DNA from: Volutella citrinella
Taxonomy: Eukaryota; Ascomycota; Sordariomycetes; Hypocreales; Nectriaceae
Length of the DNA stretch: 64,000 bases
NCBI GenBank assembly: GCA_034401135.1
Contig: JAWZSP010000001.1
Location: forward strand, 124,001 to 188,000
Direction of reading: 5' to 3'
The notes below the pieces were generated by a model, which was not told the origin of the DNA, ran no database searches, and saw nothing but the letters and a program-made list of their open reading frames with translations. The position numbers and the translations under genes were made by a program. Numbering within the stretch: position 1 is the stretch's first letter; each line of letters starts with the position of its first letter. Shown one piece after another: positions 43,988-55,587 of the stretch.

Positions 43988-46475
43988 ATGCATTTCGTTT
44001 CTCACCTTGGCTTGTGCCTCGCTCTTGCGACGCCTGGATTTGCTCGGGTTGTGTCATCCCCACGGGACTTGCAGTCTTACGAGGATTTCGTCGCTGCTCC
44101 CAAGTCCAGTTTCCAATTGAGTGCCACAGATGGCTCGCCCTCAGTTGTCATCCTGGATTACTTGAGAAGCGTCGAAGGCTTCCCGACTTTTGAGGTTGAA
44201 TCCAGCAAGGGGGACACATCCAGACTCGAAGTCACCTATGCCGAGTCCAGGCCTGCTTTGGACAAGTACATGGTGAATATTGAATGCCCGAACGTTGCTC
44301 CTGGAATTTACTGACAGTATCTAGGGCGATGGACCAATCACTCTCGCTGCCGCCATGGACAGCTACCGAATCAGCCCATACAACATTACCGGCAAAGGCA
44401 AAGTGACCAACCGGCTGATTCAAGGCGCCTTTCGGTACCAAAAGTTCAACCTATCCTCCACTGGTGTCGTGAGACTGAAGAAGGTGGGCGTCAAGCCCTC
44501 AGTCGACAACACTCCAATCTCCCAGCTTCCCGGTTCGTTCAAATCATCCAGCAAGAAGCTCAATCAGATTTGGTCCGTGGGCGCTCGCACCGTTCAGCTG
44601 ACGGAGATTCCCAAGGAAAGCATCCCAGATTTCCTCCAAGTTTCTTCTGAAGGTGCTCTGGTGGACAGTTCGGCGCCTCAAGTCCACCGGGCCGGAGCGC
44701 AACTCCTGTTCTACACCATGAAATTCGATGTCAAGCCTGTCGCTGGTGGGTTTGGCTTCACAGTTCTATCCGACACTCTGAACTCAGGAATCTACATGTC
44801 GTGCGACGTCGAGAAGAAAAAGGTCACAGTCCATGCCGGCTCGACAGCAGAGGATCCGCTCCTCGAATCTGTCGATCTGCCGGCGAACAGCTCCATCACG
44901 ATTGGCGAGTGGCACTCGGTTCAAGTCGATGTTGCAATGGCTGATATTGTCATGTCAATCGACGGCCATGAAGCATTAAAGATAACGCAATCGGCACGCA
45001 TCTTTGGTTCGTTTGGGTTCGGTGCATCATTCCGTCATCGCGCTATCTTTCGAAATCTCTCCGTCGTTTCCCAAGGCACCGAGGTCTGTTCCTACACCTT
45101 GACCGACAAGTCATTTCTCCCAGACTTCTTCATGGGCTCCAATCCACTGGATACGGTAGTGGACGGCTCTCGTCGAGATCGTATTGCCTACTCAGGCGAC
45201 TTGGATATTGCTGGAACTGCAGCTTTGGTGAGCACACATGGTCTCAAGTACATCCTTGGTTCCTTGGACCTCCTCGGCTCCTATCAAGCCACGCCTGGGT
45301 TTTTTATCCCTACCGCCAAAATTCAACAAGCACCTCTGCCGCAGCCTCTGGATATCAACGTGACGGGCTTGATCGGATACTCGTTCAACTTTGTCACTGC
45401 AGTCGCAGGAACATATATGCACACTGGCGATGGAGACTTTGCCAAGAAGTGGGCTCCCAAGGTCCAGAAGATGCTTGACTGGGCTCATTCGCAATGCCTT
45501 GACAATGGTTTGTTCAACATTTCGGATCCTTCCCTTGGCGGAGACTGGAACTACTATGACCCATCCCAAAGTGGCGTTGTCACCAAGTTCAATGTCCTGT
45601 ATGCGTATGCTTTGCAAGAGAGCCATTTTCTTCTGGCTGATGGCGGTATCGACTACGCTGTCTACCAACAACGCCTGGATAAGCTTCGTCTGGCCATTGA
45701 CCAACACCTCTGGAGTGACAACTTGCAAGCCTACTACCTCTCAGAAAAGCTTCCTAGCGGGTTTGGCCAAGACTCAAACGCCATCGCCATCTTGGCCGGT
45801 GTAAATGTTAACTCGAGTCACTCCACAGATACCATCTTGTCTACCATGACGAAGCTCATGGTGCCCTCTGGACCTCTGGCCTTTTCTGAGAGCATAATAT
45901 CTGCAGGATTTCAGCCATACATCAGCCCATACGCATCGGCATATCACCTGCGTGCCGCCATGGTCTCTGGTGATGGACAAGAGGCACTGAAGCTCCTTGA
46001 GAGCCTCTGGTATCCCATGGCGGATGAGTCCAATGCCAACTACACTGGTGCATTCTGGGAGACTCTCGATCAGTATGGAAGGCCTGGGCTAAAGCTAGGT
46101 ACCAGTCTTTGCCATGGCTGGGCGGCTGGACCCACGGCCGAACTGTCCAAATATGTCCTTGGCGTCACTGCTTCGAAGCCTGGATGGGCAGAATTCCGCG
46201 TTGCGCCTCTGACCCTCGGGTTAGACTCATCCGAGGGCCGCTTACCGACTACAAAGGGAAGCATCTCTATCAAGTGGGCATTTGGCCCTGATGGCCTTCT
46301 CAACATGGTTGTTGAAGCGCCGGCGGGCACTAAAGGCAGAGTGACACTACCTAAGCCGCTGCGGGTAGCTGCCAGTGAGTCTACCTTCATGGTCAACGGC
46401 AAGAAGCAATCAGGCATCGAGTTTGATGTAATTGGAGGAACCAAGTTTGCTCTCAAGCAGTCACGGAAGAGGTAG
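43988..46475 (+). CDS. Secreted GH78 alpha-L-rhamnosidase with LamG-like insert
   Basis: Two exons: 43988-44272 and 44325-46475, giving 811 residues. MHFVSHLGLCLALATPGFA is a signal peptide. The N-terminal beta domain is followed by a concanavalin/LamG-like insert at about residues 200-345 (LLFYTMKFDVKPVAGGFGF; EWHSVQVDVAMADIVMSID). The catalytic (alpha/alpha)6 domain contains SLGGDWNYYDPSQSG, then FWETLDQYGRPGLKL and SLCHGWAAGPTAELSKYVLGV, both typical of GH78. GH78 enzymes remove terminal alpha-L-rhamnose from plant glycosides such as rutinosides or from pectin side chains by inversion. The C-terminal beta-sandwich (GRLPTTKGSISIKW) completes the domain set. The insert could be a carbohydrate-binding module. 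It acts outside the cell, unlike the second GH78 enzyme at 53074-55587. Confidence 0.88.
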
Positions 46476-47769
46476 CATCATGCATTTCGAGTTTTGAGTA
46501 GTTCTGCCAGCCACTGTGTACGTCGTTCAATATTCATTAACTTGTTAATCCATCACTTCTTCACGGCCAGTAGCTGGATCGGCGTAGAAAAAAACGCCTC
46601 AGTTCATTGTAAAAATCTCATCCCAACACAAATCCTAGTAGATGGGGCTTCTCACCCAGAATCTTCTTTTCCAGTACTACGGGTAACACATGCAAGGTTG
46701 AGATCACGGATTCATGTGTGCCTCATCTCTAAAGGCTAGGAGCTACCAGGGGTACCTGCATGATACCCCATGCTCCGCAACAGTCACCTGGCTCACCAGT
46801 TCGCTGGTATGCCAAAATGGGAAGCGCTTGGGGAGGACTTTTCCAATCTCCGATATCCCGTGCCGCAGAGGCGGGCCAACACAGTCCGAAACGTGGTAAC
46901 ATATGCCGAAGTTGACGGATGATTCCGAAATGATGCCACTGGGAGCAGTCTTTCGGCTTAGCGTGGCCCACCTTGGCTCCTGGTGTTGGGTGCTTTAGAG
47001 AGGACTCGAACGCAATTAGCCTTTAACGGCTGAAGGCAAGGTCTAGCTCGCCCCCCGTGATCATCCCATACCAGGTTCTCCATGGGGTAATGTGACCCAT
47101 CACAATCCCAGGTCCCAACCCCAGGTCACATTAGCGTCGTCACTGTACCGCCAGCCCGCCGTAGTCTTCCTCCGAGAAATCCATGATCATGCCGCCAAGG
47201 TGCAGGGAACCACCGTTTCCATCGCACTAGAGGCTCAGTTTCGGGACAACGAAACCCGGAAGTCCGCCATGAGCCCGACGACAATGCGGCTTCACGCCTT
47301 CAGGCGGCATCTCAAGTAGTTAGTGACAATCGTAGAGCCCGTGATGTGTCTGTTTCGAAGAATTGCAATGTCGGGTCAAGAATAGACCGAGACAAAGACC
47401 AGGTCTTGCATAGCACTACTATCATCCTGTCATAGTAAGCGGAGAATTGCCCTATTGGAGTTAAGTCAGCCAGCAACAGTTCGTACAGCTCGGCTTCAAG
47501 GAGCCATCCTCTTTGGTGCATAGTACCAGGGTTCTCCGCAATGTGTGGGGTCTCGAACCCAAACAATGCCGAAGGCGAGCTTCGGTGGGATGCTCGACCA
47601 TTGGACACGAGTAGCTCGGGTTAAGTTGGACATCCAACGTGATGACGTGACCAGGACCGTGAATCTAGACCAGAAATTTCAGCATGTATTAAAGTAGACT
47701 CTTCACAGCCTTCCCAGCGTCCGTTGATCCCACCCACACCATCATTCTATTCAGAAGAAGTGAATCACT
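46476..47769. other. Intergenic
   Basis: No gene was found in 1.3 kb. Open frames at 46714-46971 and 47092-47608 have no family features. The T-rich stretch after 46490 may contain the terminator of the rhamnosidase gene. Confidence 0.4.
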
Positions 47770-49659
47770 ATGAAGGCCAAACAACTTTCTCCATTCTTTG
47801 CCCTTGGGCTCAGCACTGAAGTCCTCGGGGCTCCCAACTATCCCGTTTCTGCGACTCAACCACCAGATGCGGTGGCCATGGATTCTGCCCCAGTTGGTGT
47901 TTCGTATGTCCACAGATTCCACCCCTGACACAACGCACAGCTCACAAGTAAATTAGTTTCGAATTCTTCATGTGGCCCTCGTACATGACAAACATATCCT
48001 TGACTCTCCCATGTATTGACCACTTCAAAAAGCTGTATGGTCAGAAAATGCCCATTCGTATTGGTGGCACGACCCAGGACAGGGCAACTTATGACCCTGG
48101 ATTTGATGGATATGTCTCGTATCACGTCGACAACCCTCTTGATGCTCCAATGAGTCTCAAGTACGGCCCGCGATTTTTCGATTTGATCCGTGAGTCGCCC
48201 GTCACAGCGAAACATCGAGATTGAGCACTCACAAACCAATTTTCTAGGCAAGTATGGAGGTGAAACTATGCTTGGTAAGTTGGACCGTCGTTCGATTGCA
48301 ACCTTGGACTAACATAATCCCGAAGGATTCAACCGCGGCCTTGATAATCGGACCAACACATTTGCCGCAGTGCTTGAAGCCAAGGCGAGGGCAGGCAAGC
48401 AGATTTGGGGAATAGAACTCGGAAATGAGCCTGATTGTAAGTCGAATCCTGATGCTCCATGGGCCAAGCGATTCTAACCTCGGATTCAGTGTACGAGCTC
48501 TACTGGAAATACCCAGTGGCTGAAGCACCTTGGAACGAAACCCAAGAGGGCGCCGATGCGGCTGACTGGGCTCAGGACTTCATCAAAATCTGGGGTCAGC
48601 CGCTGCCCATTCTTGCCGGAGGAGGGTATGCTATCCCATTCGAGTTCCAACCGAATTGGCCCAATCTGGAGTATTTAGTCCACGACGCGTATAACCAGAC
48701 CGTCAAGGATGCCACCAAAATGTACAATGGGCATCTATATGCATTTTCCGATCCAAAGCCGGGGGATCTGGCCACTGAAATGAGGCACGAGAGAACCGTT
48801 GCCGATCTGAATCTTCTCCCAATCTCAGTCGCGAAGTCGGTCAACAGGCCGTACGTTCTTGGTTCGTCTCATATATCTCTTCTTCATTTTCGTCAATGCC
48901 CTTCTTTTGCTCATTCTTAACAGGTGAAACGGGCTTTCATGGTCTTGATTTCGAGATGGACGCGACGTTTGGCTCTGCTGTTCAGTTGGTTGACAAAACT
49001 CTGCGTGCGCTGACGCTTGGTATCAATCGACTATTCTATCACCAGGGAACTATCAACCAAGGTAACGTTTCCAGCGATATCATGTATCTAATACTTTGGA
49101 TCCGTAGTACTGACGGTTGGGTAGCATTCTTCAACTGGTGGCTGAGCGGGAAAATCAACGGACCTTTCTACGGAGGATACTTTGGGGCACTGGCAGTTGC
49201 AGACGGTGATGCCATCGTAGCAAGCGACAAGGGTACCGATGCATATGCCCAATATGTGGTATACAGGAAGGGCAAGCCGTTCAAAGTCGTTCTGGTCAAC
49301 ACGGATTACTACTCCGGGAACGGTTCTCGTTCAGCCACGACATTCACTGTGGATGGCTTGAAGAATGGGAATGTCAAAGCCCTACGAATGACGGCGCCCA
49401 GCAGCGAAACCTTGATCCCTGATGATCAAAGCGCAAACTCGCCGCAGCCCAGTATTGGAGGTACGTTTTTGTCTGGTTCCTTGGCTGCTTGGATGCATCC
49501 ACCATTCTACCTATCAAACTAACCTGGGCTTCAGGTCAATACTTCTCTAATACCGACTGCAAGCTACGCGAACGCCAGAGATTCGAGCAGATCAAGATCC
49601 AGAAACGCCAGCTGGAAGTCACCCTTCAAGCGTCTGAAGCCTTGATTGTGTATTTGTAG
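47770..49659 (+). CDS. Secreted GH79 beta-glucuronidase
   Basis: Eight exons: 47770-47903, 47957-48189, 48248-48274, 48326-48436, 48490-48861, 48924-49061, 49125-49460, 49535-49659. Seven introns all keep phase, giving 491 residues. A signal peptide precedes APNYPVS. The (beta/alpha)8 domain has IGGTTQDRATYD, the acid/base Glu166 in WGIELGNEPD and the nucleophile candidate Glu294 in LGETGFHGLD; these positions agree with characterised fungal GH79 glucuronidases. The C-terminal beta domain ends with QASEALIVYL, the standard close of the family. The enzyme releases glucuronic acid or 4-O-methylglucuronic acid from arabinogalactan proteins or flavonoid glucuronides. A 27-base micro-exon (exon 3) is unusual but required for phase and conserved sequence. 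It lies between two rhamnosidase genes in the same direction. Confidence 0.9.
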
Positions 49660-49954
49660 CGTGGAGGGCTTTCTCTGGTCTATTGATAAGCAGTCGATGC
49701 TGTGATACTCCAGCTAGGCGGCATGAGGCGACTTTGCGTTAGGTAGCGCATGCATTAGCAGCTGGATCGTTGTGTCCTATTCAAATCCAGGTAATTGGGT
49801 TAGCCGATTAGACATGACCATGCATCATCGTGGACAATTAGTTGGGGGATGATTATTTAAGGCGCGGTTCTCGGGCCGCTGATCCGAGTCACCTAACCAG
49901 GATCGCCACGAAGCCAAATCAAGACAAGTTTAATCCCTCAAAACCGACTCCAGA

Positions 49955-52301
49955 ATGCCAAAGCGACAGCGATCTGTTCCTGGGTCTATTGATTCGGGGA
50001 ATTGCGCCAAGGCATCCAGGCGAGATAATGACACCCCCTCAGAACCCCACGTCGACCGCCCCAAGTCAGTCCAGATTACAGCACAGTCTCGCTCCGTTCA
50101 TCTTCAAAGGCAACGGGAAATGATCCGAGACCCTTGGGCCTTGAGCCCAAGGAGTCAACGATACATTTACAGGCTAAATACATTTGGGCCCGGCGACCAT
50201 AACACGACTCAAAACATCCTAGCTGCCCCCCACGCCAGTCCGAGTTTCGGTACCGCCCCCGCCACTTTGGCGGATGCTCGACTAGCAACTGAGCAGAAGC
50301 CAGAGCCGGGACTGCCAAGTACGAGTGATTCTAATCCCGAATCTCAGCGAGTTGTCGCTCCATATCAGGGTCCAGAAGAACGACCAATAACCTCGTAGGA
50401 AACCCCTCAAGCAGAACTCCAGCGAGCCATTCATAACTAGAAGTAGTGATAGCCACGACGAAGCAAATGACCGCCTCAGCGACCGGAGACTTGACCCGGA
50501 AGTCGGCAGCGAACCAGATGACCCAGACATTGAGCTTGACTGCTTGGACGGCGAACTTGACGAGTCGGGCAGCGACAGATCCTCGGTCGACTATTTCGCA
50601 GAATCGTCATGGCTAGAGCAAATTGACGGATTTACCAGCGAAAATGGCAACCATATCGCTACCTGTGATGCCAAGCTAATCAGGCGCAACCAGATTAGCG
50701 CGGCCTTCTGGGATCAAATGGAAGAGCCATCATCTGAGACGTCGGACCTTGCTTTTGAGCTCTTCGACCGGTACGGGCGACTAGACCGTAGATATTACCA
50801 GCACGAGTTCAAGCGAGGCACTGGCATCTGGGGTCCTGAGCTCGATTACGGCGATATCCTGGTGTTTGAGACCATTTGCGTTGAATCTCAGCAACGCCGC
50901 CGTGGACTTGGGACCAGAGTCGTCAGGGGATTACTAAACAAGGCGAGGGAGAAGACGGAGAAATTTGTCGCCTTGGCACGTCCTGGGCACCTTAATGCCG
51001 AAGTAAGTGAGATGGATGGGGACAGCTGGAAAGATCATCGAGCAGTTGAGGAGCAGTTTTGGCGATCCCTTGGATTCAGGAGAGTCGGGACTTCTCTCTG
51101 GTTTGCATTCGTGGATGATCCAAATCATCCGTCACACCGATTGGGCATGTTGGATGATTGGAACGAGCCAGAAGAATGGCGTAACCGTGAGCCCATACCG
51201 GATGCCATGCGAGCAGTGTTTGCTAGCGTCGCCGACACCACAGTGTCTGGGGATGACTGTATCCGCCAACTTCAGCAAGGCTTATCTGATGATGCCCAAG
51301 ACGTACGCTGGTCGCTCACAGACGAGCACGGCAACACCATCCTCCACCTCGCGGCCATTTCCTCCAAGGAAGAAGCAGTCAGACACATCTTGTCGCGCCG
51401 CCCGGACCTGGCCAGAATTCGCAACGGACAAGGAGACACTCCGCTTGAGGCCTTGCAAAACCACATGGAGTTGATACGAACTAGGCTCACAATCGGAGAC
51501 TTGACCGTCGTTCATTCAGATCGGTTCGCTGGCTTCACGCAAAAGAGTCTTGCCTGCATCGGACTCTTGTCAGGCAAAGAAATATTCGACCTCGAGAAGC
51601 TTTCGCCAAGGGATATACTGGCCCTATACTCCGCTACCGAGCAACAGCTCAGCCTCGGTGCAGACGGAGATGTCATTTATCAAACTTTGCGCCTTAGATT
51701 CGGTTGCACCTGTGGCAAGTGCATTTGCGGGTTCCTGAGCCCAAGAATGAGATTTGCTGTAGAGTGCCAGGCTGACGACCGGCACTATATGCTTGGGCCA
51801 GGATTTCCCAGCAGCGGCGAGGATGGTCCGATTTGGGTGGAACTAAATGCTCACGACCTCAAGTTTTTGCCAGATGCTGTGAAACAGAACCTGGGGACCA
51901 ACTATTCCATGCGATCCGGGTTTGTGAATATCTGTGGCTACATTGCCACGTGCTTGAGGCAAAACAGATTGCCAACCGAAGAAAACGTACGCCGTGTGCA
52001 TGCGTCACAAAATGAGTGGCCGCCATACACAAGGGCCTACCTGGACAGAGGCGGGACGGTGTCCGCTGTGGCTAGCATGCTGTTCGATAGAGCGAGGATC
52101 CAAGGACCGTGGAGCGGAGATGGAGACCACTATGATTTATTTGAAAAGGAAATCATGGAGCTGCCGGAGTGTCGGAATGACCTTGAGTTTGGGTTTGTTA
52201 GTGGCATGTGTGGCTATCGGAGAGTATCGGCTATTCGCCGCGTCATGCGAGTCGAACCGATGATGAAGGTTGATAGACTAGAAGATGGTCGAGGCTGTTG
52301 A
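49955..52301 (+). CDS. GNAT-like acetyltransferase/ankyrin-type fungal protein of unknown function
   Basis: The proposed two-exon model is 49955-50350 and 50415-52301; the intron (GTTGTC...GCAG) is tentative, and the first exon could belong to a different start. The N-terminal 170 residues are low-complexity and polar. A GNAT-like core follows: LVFETICVESQQRRRGLGTRVVRGLL contains the acetyl-CoA binding pattern RxxGxG. Next come ankyrin-like repeats (HGNTILHLAAISSKEEAVRHILSRR; NGQGDTPLEAL). The C-terminal part has a CTCGKCICGFLSPRMRF cysteine motif, probably metal-binding, which I have seen in fungal ankyrin proteins. Acetyltransferase activity is inference; the substrate is unknown. It lies between glycosidase genes without obvious functional connection. 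Confidence 0.65.
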
Positions 52302-53073
52302 TGTCGAACCAACAATTTCACCTCTGTTAGCTGTTTGATGACTAGAATTTTGTCATTTCTAGGTACTATTATTTACGGGGCTTAGTAGCTCGAGGCAAAT
52401 GGGCTGCCAGTTTGACACACCAACACTCGACGACGGTGTTTGGATAACTACGTCGACATTACTTTGATACTGAACGCGACAAGGAGTCTTTTAGCTAGCC
52501 CAGTCCGTCGACACCTGGCCAAACTGATACACTTCTCACGTAGCTCCTCGATATCTTCTCAACTGAACAAAGCTTTTATTGATCCATAGACGTGGTTTAG
52601 ACACCTGGGCACACCACACTACCCTGCACTGCTGTGTACTGTCTCAGGCCTGCAATTTACACAAGAGCCCGACGCACAGGGAAATTCACTTGGCACTGCG
52701 GGAGGAATCTTCACGCCCGTACTCAAAGCTAGCAAGGTCAGGCCTAGGTCGCATGACCAACAAGGGTGTCGGGGTGCCGGGGTCACGTCCGAGGCTTCGA
52801 TCGGAAAGTTCGGGTGGTCCGATCAACAGAGCCCGAGACCCGCAATAGTGGGTTGCGGACTTGCGGTACAACATGCTCCGTTGAATGTTCATCTTTGATA
52901 CCCGCACTATTACCCGACCCGCTTCGCGTATTACCCGGAACATGAGTGATGATTTAACTTCAGTTTCCGATGGCCTGCCACTGAATGGCTAGTACAATCC
53001 CAAGGCTCTATTCTACTTGTCTTACCATTGCCTTTTTTGCATTTCTTCTCCAGCATCTAGAACAGATCCAGCA
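52302..53073. other. Intergenic, promoter side of GH78 gene 2
   Basis: No gene is supported. Between about 52720 and 52945 the sequence shows repeated CGGGTC/CCCGAC-type words (TGCCGGGGTCACG; TTCGGGTGGTCCG; TTACCCGACCCGC) that might be relics of a repeat. Confidence 0.35.
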
Positions 53074-55587
53074 ATGGCAGCTGGTCATCAGGTCGACAGG
53101 ACTTGGATGTGGCATCCAGGCTTCACTGAGGACAGAACCGACACAGCTGGCTTATTTGTGCACTTTCGGAGAGAGTTGCATGTCAAACCCGATCTCCCGA
53201 CGTCTTTGCCCATTCACATCACTGCGGATACACGCTACAAGCTTTATGTGAATGGCCGTCTTACATCATTTGGGCCCGTCAAGGGAGACGCAAATCTCTG
53301 GTTCTATGACGAGGTCGACATTGCACCCAGCCTACGAGCAGGCTGTAATGAAATCGTGATCGTGGTACTACGATTCTTTTACGCCACTCGATATGCCGCT
53401 TCATTTCCCAGACTGCCGCTCGGCGGCCTAAGGATCACAATGGTACCCCAGGAAACACAAGAGATCTATGATCTGGCCAGCAGCAGCGATTGGCAAACCG
53501 CAATAGACCCCTTTACTGTTCTTAGAGTGGACGAGCCTGAGGATGATTTTCTTCACGTGTATGAAGAGACAGGTCCAAATGACAGTCAATCTTGGAACTG
53601 GTTCCCAGCCAAGGTCCTCGAGTACCAGATCTCCACCGGCAACTCTGCGCCTTGGAACCTTTCGCCTCGAATTATCCCTCTAATGAAGCATACAAGGACG
53701 AACTGGACCAAAATCCACAACCTGCAGAGTAACATCCCATCCTCAGTCTGGGAAGCGCATCTCCTAAACAAGCCTGACGAGTCGGTTGACTCCCAAGTGC
53801 TTCAACTCCCAGCAGGATCCAGCCACCAGATCGACCTGGAGGTGTCAAGTCACACTACAGGCTTCATTTCCTTCCGGTTCAAACGCCCAGACTCTGCGGG
53901 TAGCATTTTGGCGGTCACTTATGCGGAGAGCTACGAGGACTCTCCTACACTAATCCCTTACCTGAGGCGAAAGAGCGACCGTTGCGACTCCACAAAGCAG
54001 CTCATCGGCCCACGAGACATCTGCCGTTTTCATGGAGCCACAGGGAAACAGTATCCCGGCCAGCATGATGGCGAGGAAGCTTTTGTGCCTTTCCATTTCC
54101 GAACCTTCCGATTCATTCGAGTTCAGATTGATGTAGGGTCCTCGGATCTGATCATGAGGAGCATCGATATTGAGAGCGTCAACTATCCGTTGGACATCCT
54201 TGCCACCATTGGAACGGATGGTGACAACATTTCGTCTACGCTGTGGGAAAACAGTGTCCGAACCCTGGTCAACTGTATGCATGACTGCTATGAAGACTGT
54301 CCGTTTTACGAACAGCTTCAGTATGCCATGGATACCAGGAGTTCAGCGCTGTTTACGTATTGCCTTTCCGGAGATGACCGTATGGCGCGGCAGGCTATTA
54401 TACAGATCCACAACTCCTTCGTGGCTCGTATAGGTCTCACTGCCAGCAGATCGCCGTCGCATAATCTTCAAATCATCCCACACTTCTCCCTCTTTTGGAT
54501 CTGCATGCTGAGTGACCACCTGCTTTACTTTGGAGATGTCGCATTCCTCCGTCGTTTTGCCCCGGTCATGGATGCAGTACTCAGTTACTTCTACGACAAC
54601 CTCGACCTAACACTTGGGCTCGTTGTTCTCGAAACAAAGCCGGGCATCTGGAATTTCACCGATTGGGCCGATGAGTGGAGGCCATATGGAATACCACCAT
54701 CAGCAGAGAGAACAGGAGTATCCACCTATACGAATTGTCTCTACGCCTATACACTGAGGAACGCATCTTCCGTTGCGAGTGCACTCGGAAACGCACGTTT
54801 GGCCTCCGACTACTCTGATCGAGCAAATCAAATCACCGAGGCCGTCCGAAGGCACTGCTACGACGGTCGGTTTTTCGCCGACAGTCTTGCCTGCGGGGCC
54901 TCCAAGAGCAAGGACTACAGCCAGCACAATCAAGTATGGGCAGTCCTGAGCGGAGCTGCAAGCCGGGGTCAAGCAGCTGACTTGCTGCGTCAAAGCCACA
55001 CCTCGACTGGAGAATATCACTTTGTCAAGACTTCCATCTCAATGTCGTTTTACACGCTTCGTGCCCTAAGCATGGCAGGGAGGAACCTCTATGACACCAT
55101 GTTCCATCAATTCTGGCAACCCTGGGTCACACAGATAAACCTAGGACTGACTACATGGGAAGAAGATACCGTTTCACAGAGATCAGATTGCCATGCTTGG
55201 GGAAGCGCACCCATTTACGAGTACACAACCGAGGTTGCTGGAATCCGGCCGGCAGGCCCTGGCTGGGGCTCCATCATCTTTGAACCCAGGATTCGGCTCT
55301 ACAAGCAGTTTTCCGCCTCAGTCCCGGTATGGCTTCCGGACAGAAATGTACGAGGGGTTGCAAAGGTGTCTTGGTCCACCACGGCTAGCGGAAATGTCAA
55401 GGTCGACCTGGCGTTTGACACTGCGGAGCCAGTGATTCTCCCAGTCTACGTCAAGTTGCCCTCCCGGCCCGACCAACTCATGGAGATCAAGCAGGATGTG
55501 TCTTTTGTTGTGAAGCCATGTGTCGAAAAACTCGTAAATGGCGCGAAAGCAGGTGCGAAAAGGTGCTTTGACGAGATATTAGACTAA
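53074..55587 (+). CDS. Intracellular GH78 alpha-L-rhamnosidase
   Basis: Intronless, 837 residues, beginning at MAAGHQVDRTWMWHPGF; an upstream in-frame segment from 53017 has no ATG. No signal peptide is present. The N-terminal beta-sandwich reads FVHFRRELHVKPDLPTSL and ITADTRYKLYVNGRLTSFGP, as in bacterial-type GH78 enzymes. The catalytic helix barrel includes MHDCYEDCPFYEQLQYAMD, with the conserved Glu of the general acid region, then TNCLYAYTL and DCHAWGSAPIYEYTTEVAGI. It would cleave alpha-L-rhamnose from small imported glycosides. Its stop codon overlaps by four bases (CTAA, 55584-55587) with that of the convergent regulator. Because it is intronless, close to its regulator and unlike the secreted GH78 enzyme, it may have a separate origin. 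Confidence 0.9.
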   Translation: MAAGHQVDRTWMWHPGFTEDRTDTAGLFVHFRRELHVKPDLPTSLPIHITADTRYKLYVNGRLTSFGPVKGDANLWFYDEVDIAPSLRAGCNEIVIVVLRFFYATRYAASFPRLPLGGLRITMVPQETQEIYDLASSSDWQTAIDPFTVLRVDEPEDDFLHVYEETGPNDSQSWNWFPAKVLEYQISTGNSAPWNLSPRIIPLMKHTRTNWTKIHNLQSNIPSSVWEAHLLNKPDESVDSQVLQLPAGSSHQIDLEVSSHTTGFISFRFKRPDSAGSILAVTYAESYEDSPTLIPYLRRKSDRCDSTKQLIGPRDICRFHGATGKQYPGQHDGEEAFVPFHFRTFRFIRVQIDVGSSDLIMRSIDIESVNYPLDILATIGTDGDNISSTLWENSVRTLVNCMHDCYEDCPFYEQLQYAMDTRSSALFTYCLSGDDRMARQAIIQIHNSFVARIGLTASRSPSHNLQIIPHFSLFWICMLSDHLLYFGDVAFLRRFAPVMDAVLSYFYDNLDLTLGLVVLETKPGIWNFTDWADEWRPYGIPPSAERTGVSTYTNCLYAYTLRNASSVASALGNARLASDYSDRANQITEAVRRHCYDGRFFADSLACGASKSKDYSQHNQVWAVLSGAASRGQAADLLRQSHTSTGEYHFVKTSISMSFYTLRALSMAGRNLYDTMFHQFWQPWVTQINLGLTTWEEDTVSQRSDCHAWGSAPIYEYTTEVAGIRPAGPGWGSIIFEPRIRLYKQFSASVPVWLPDRNVRGVAKVSWSTTASGNVKVDLAFDTAEPVILPVYVKLPSRPDQLMEIKQDVSFVVKPCVEKLVNGAKAGAKRCFDEILD

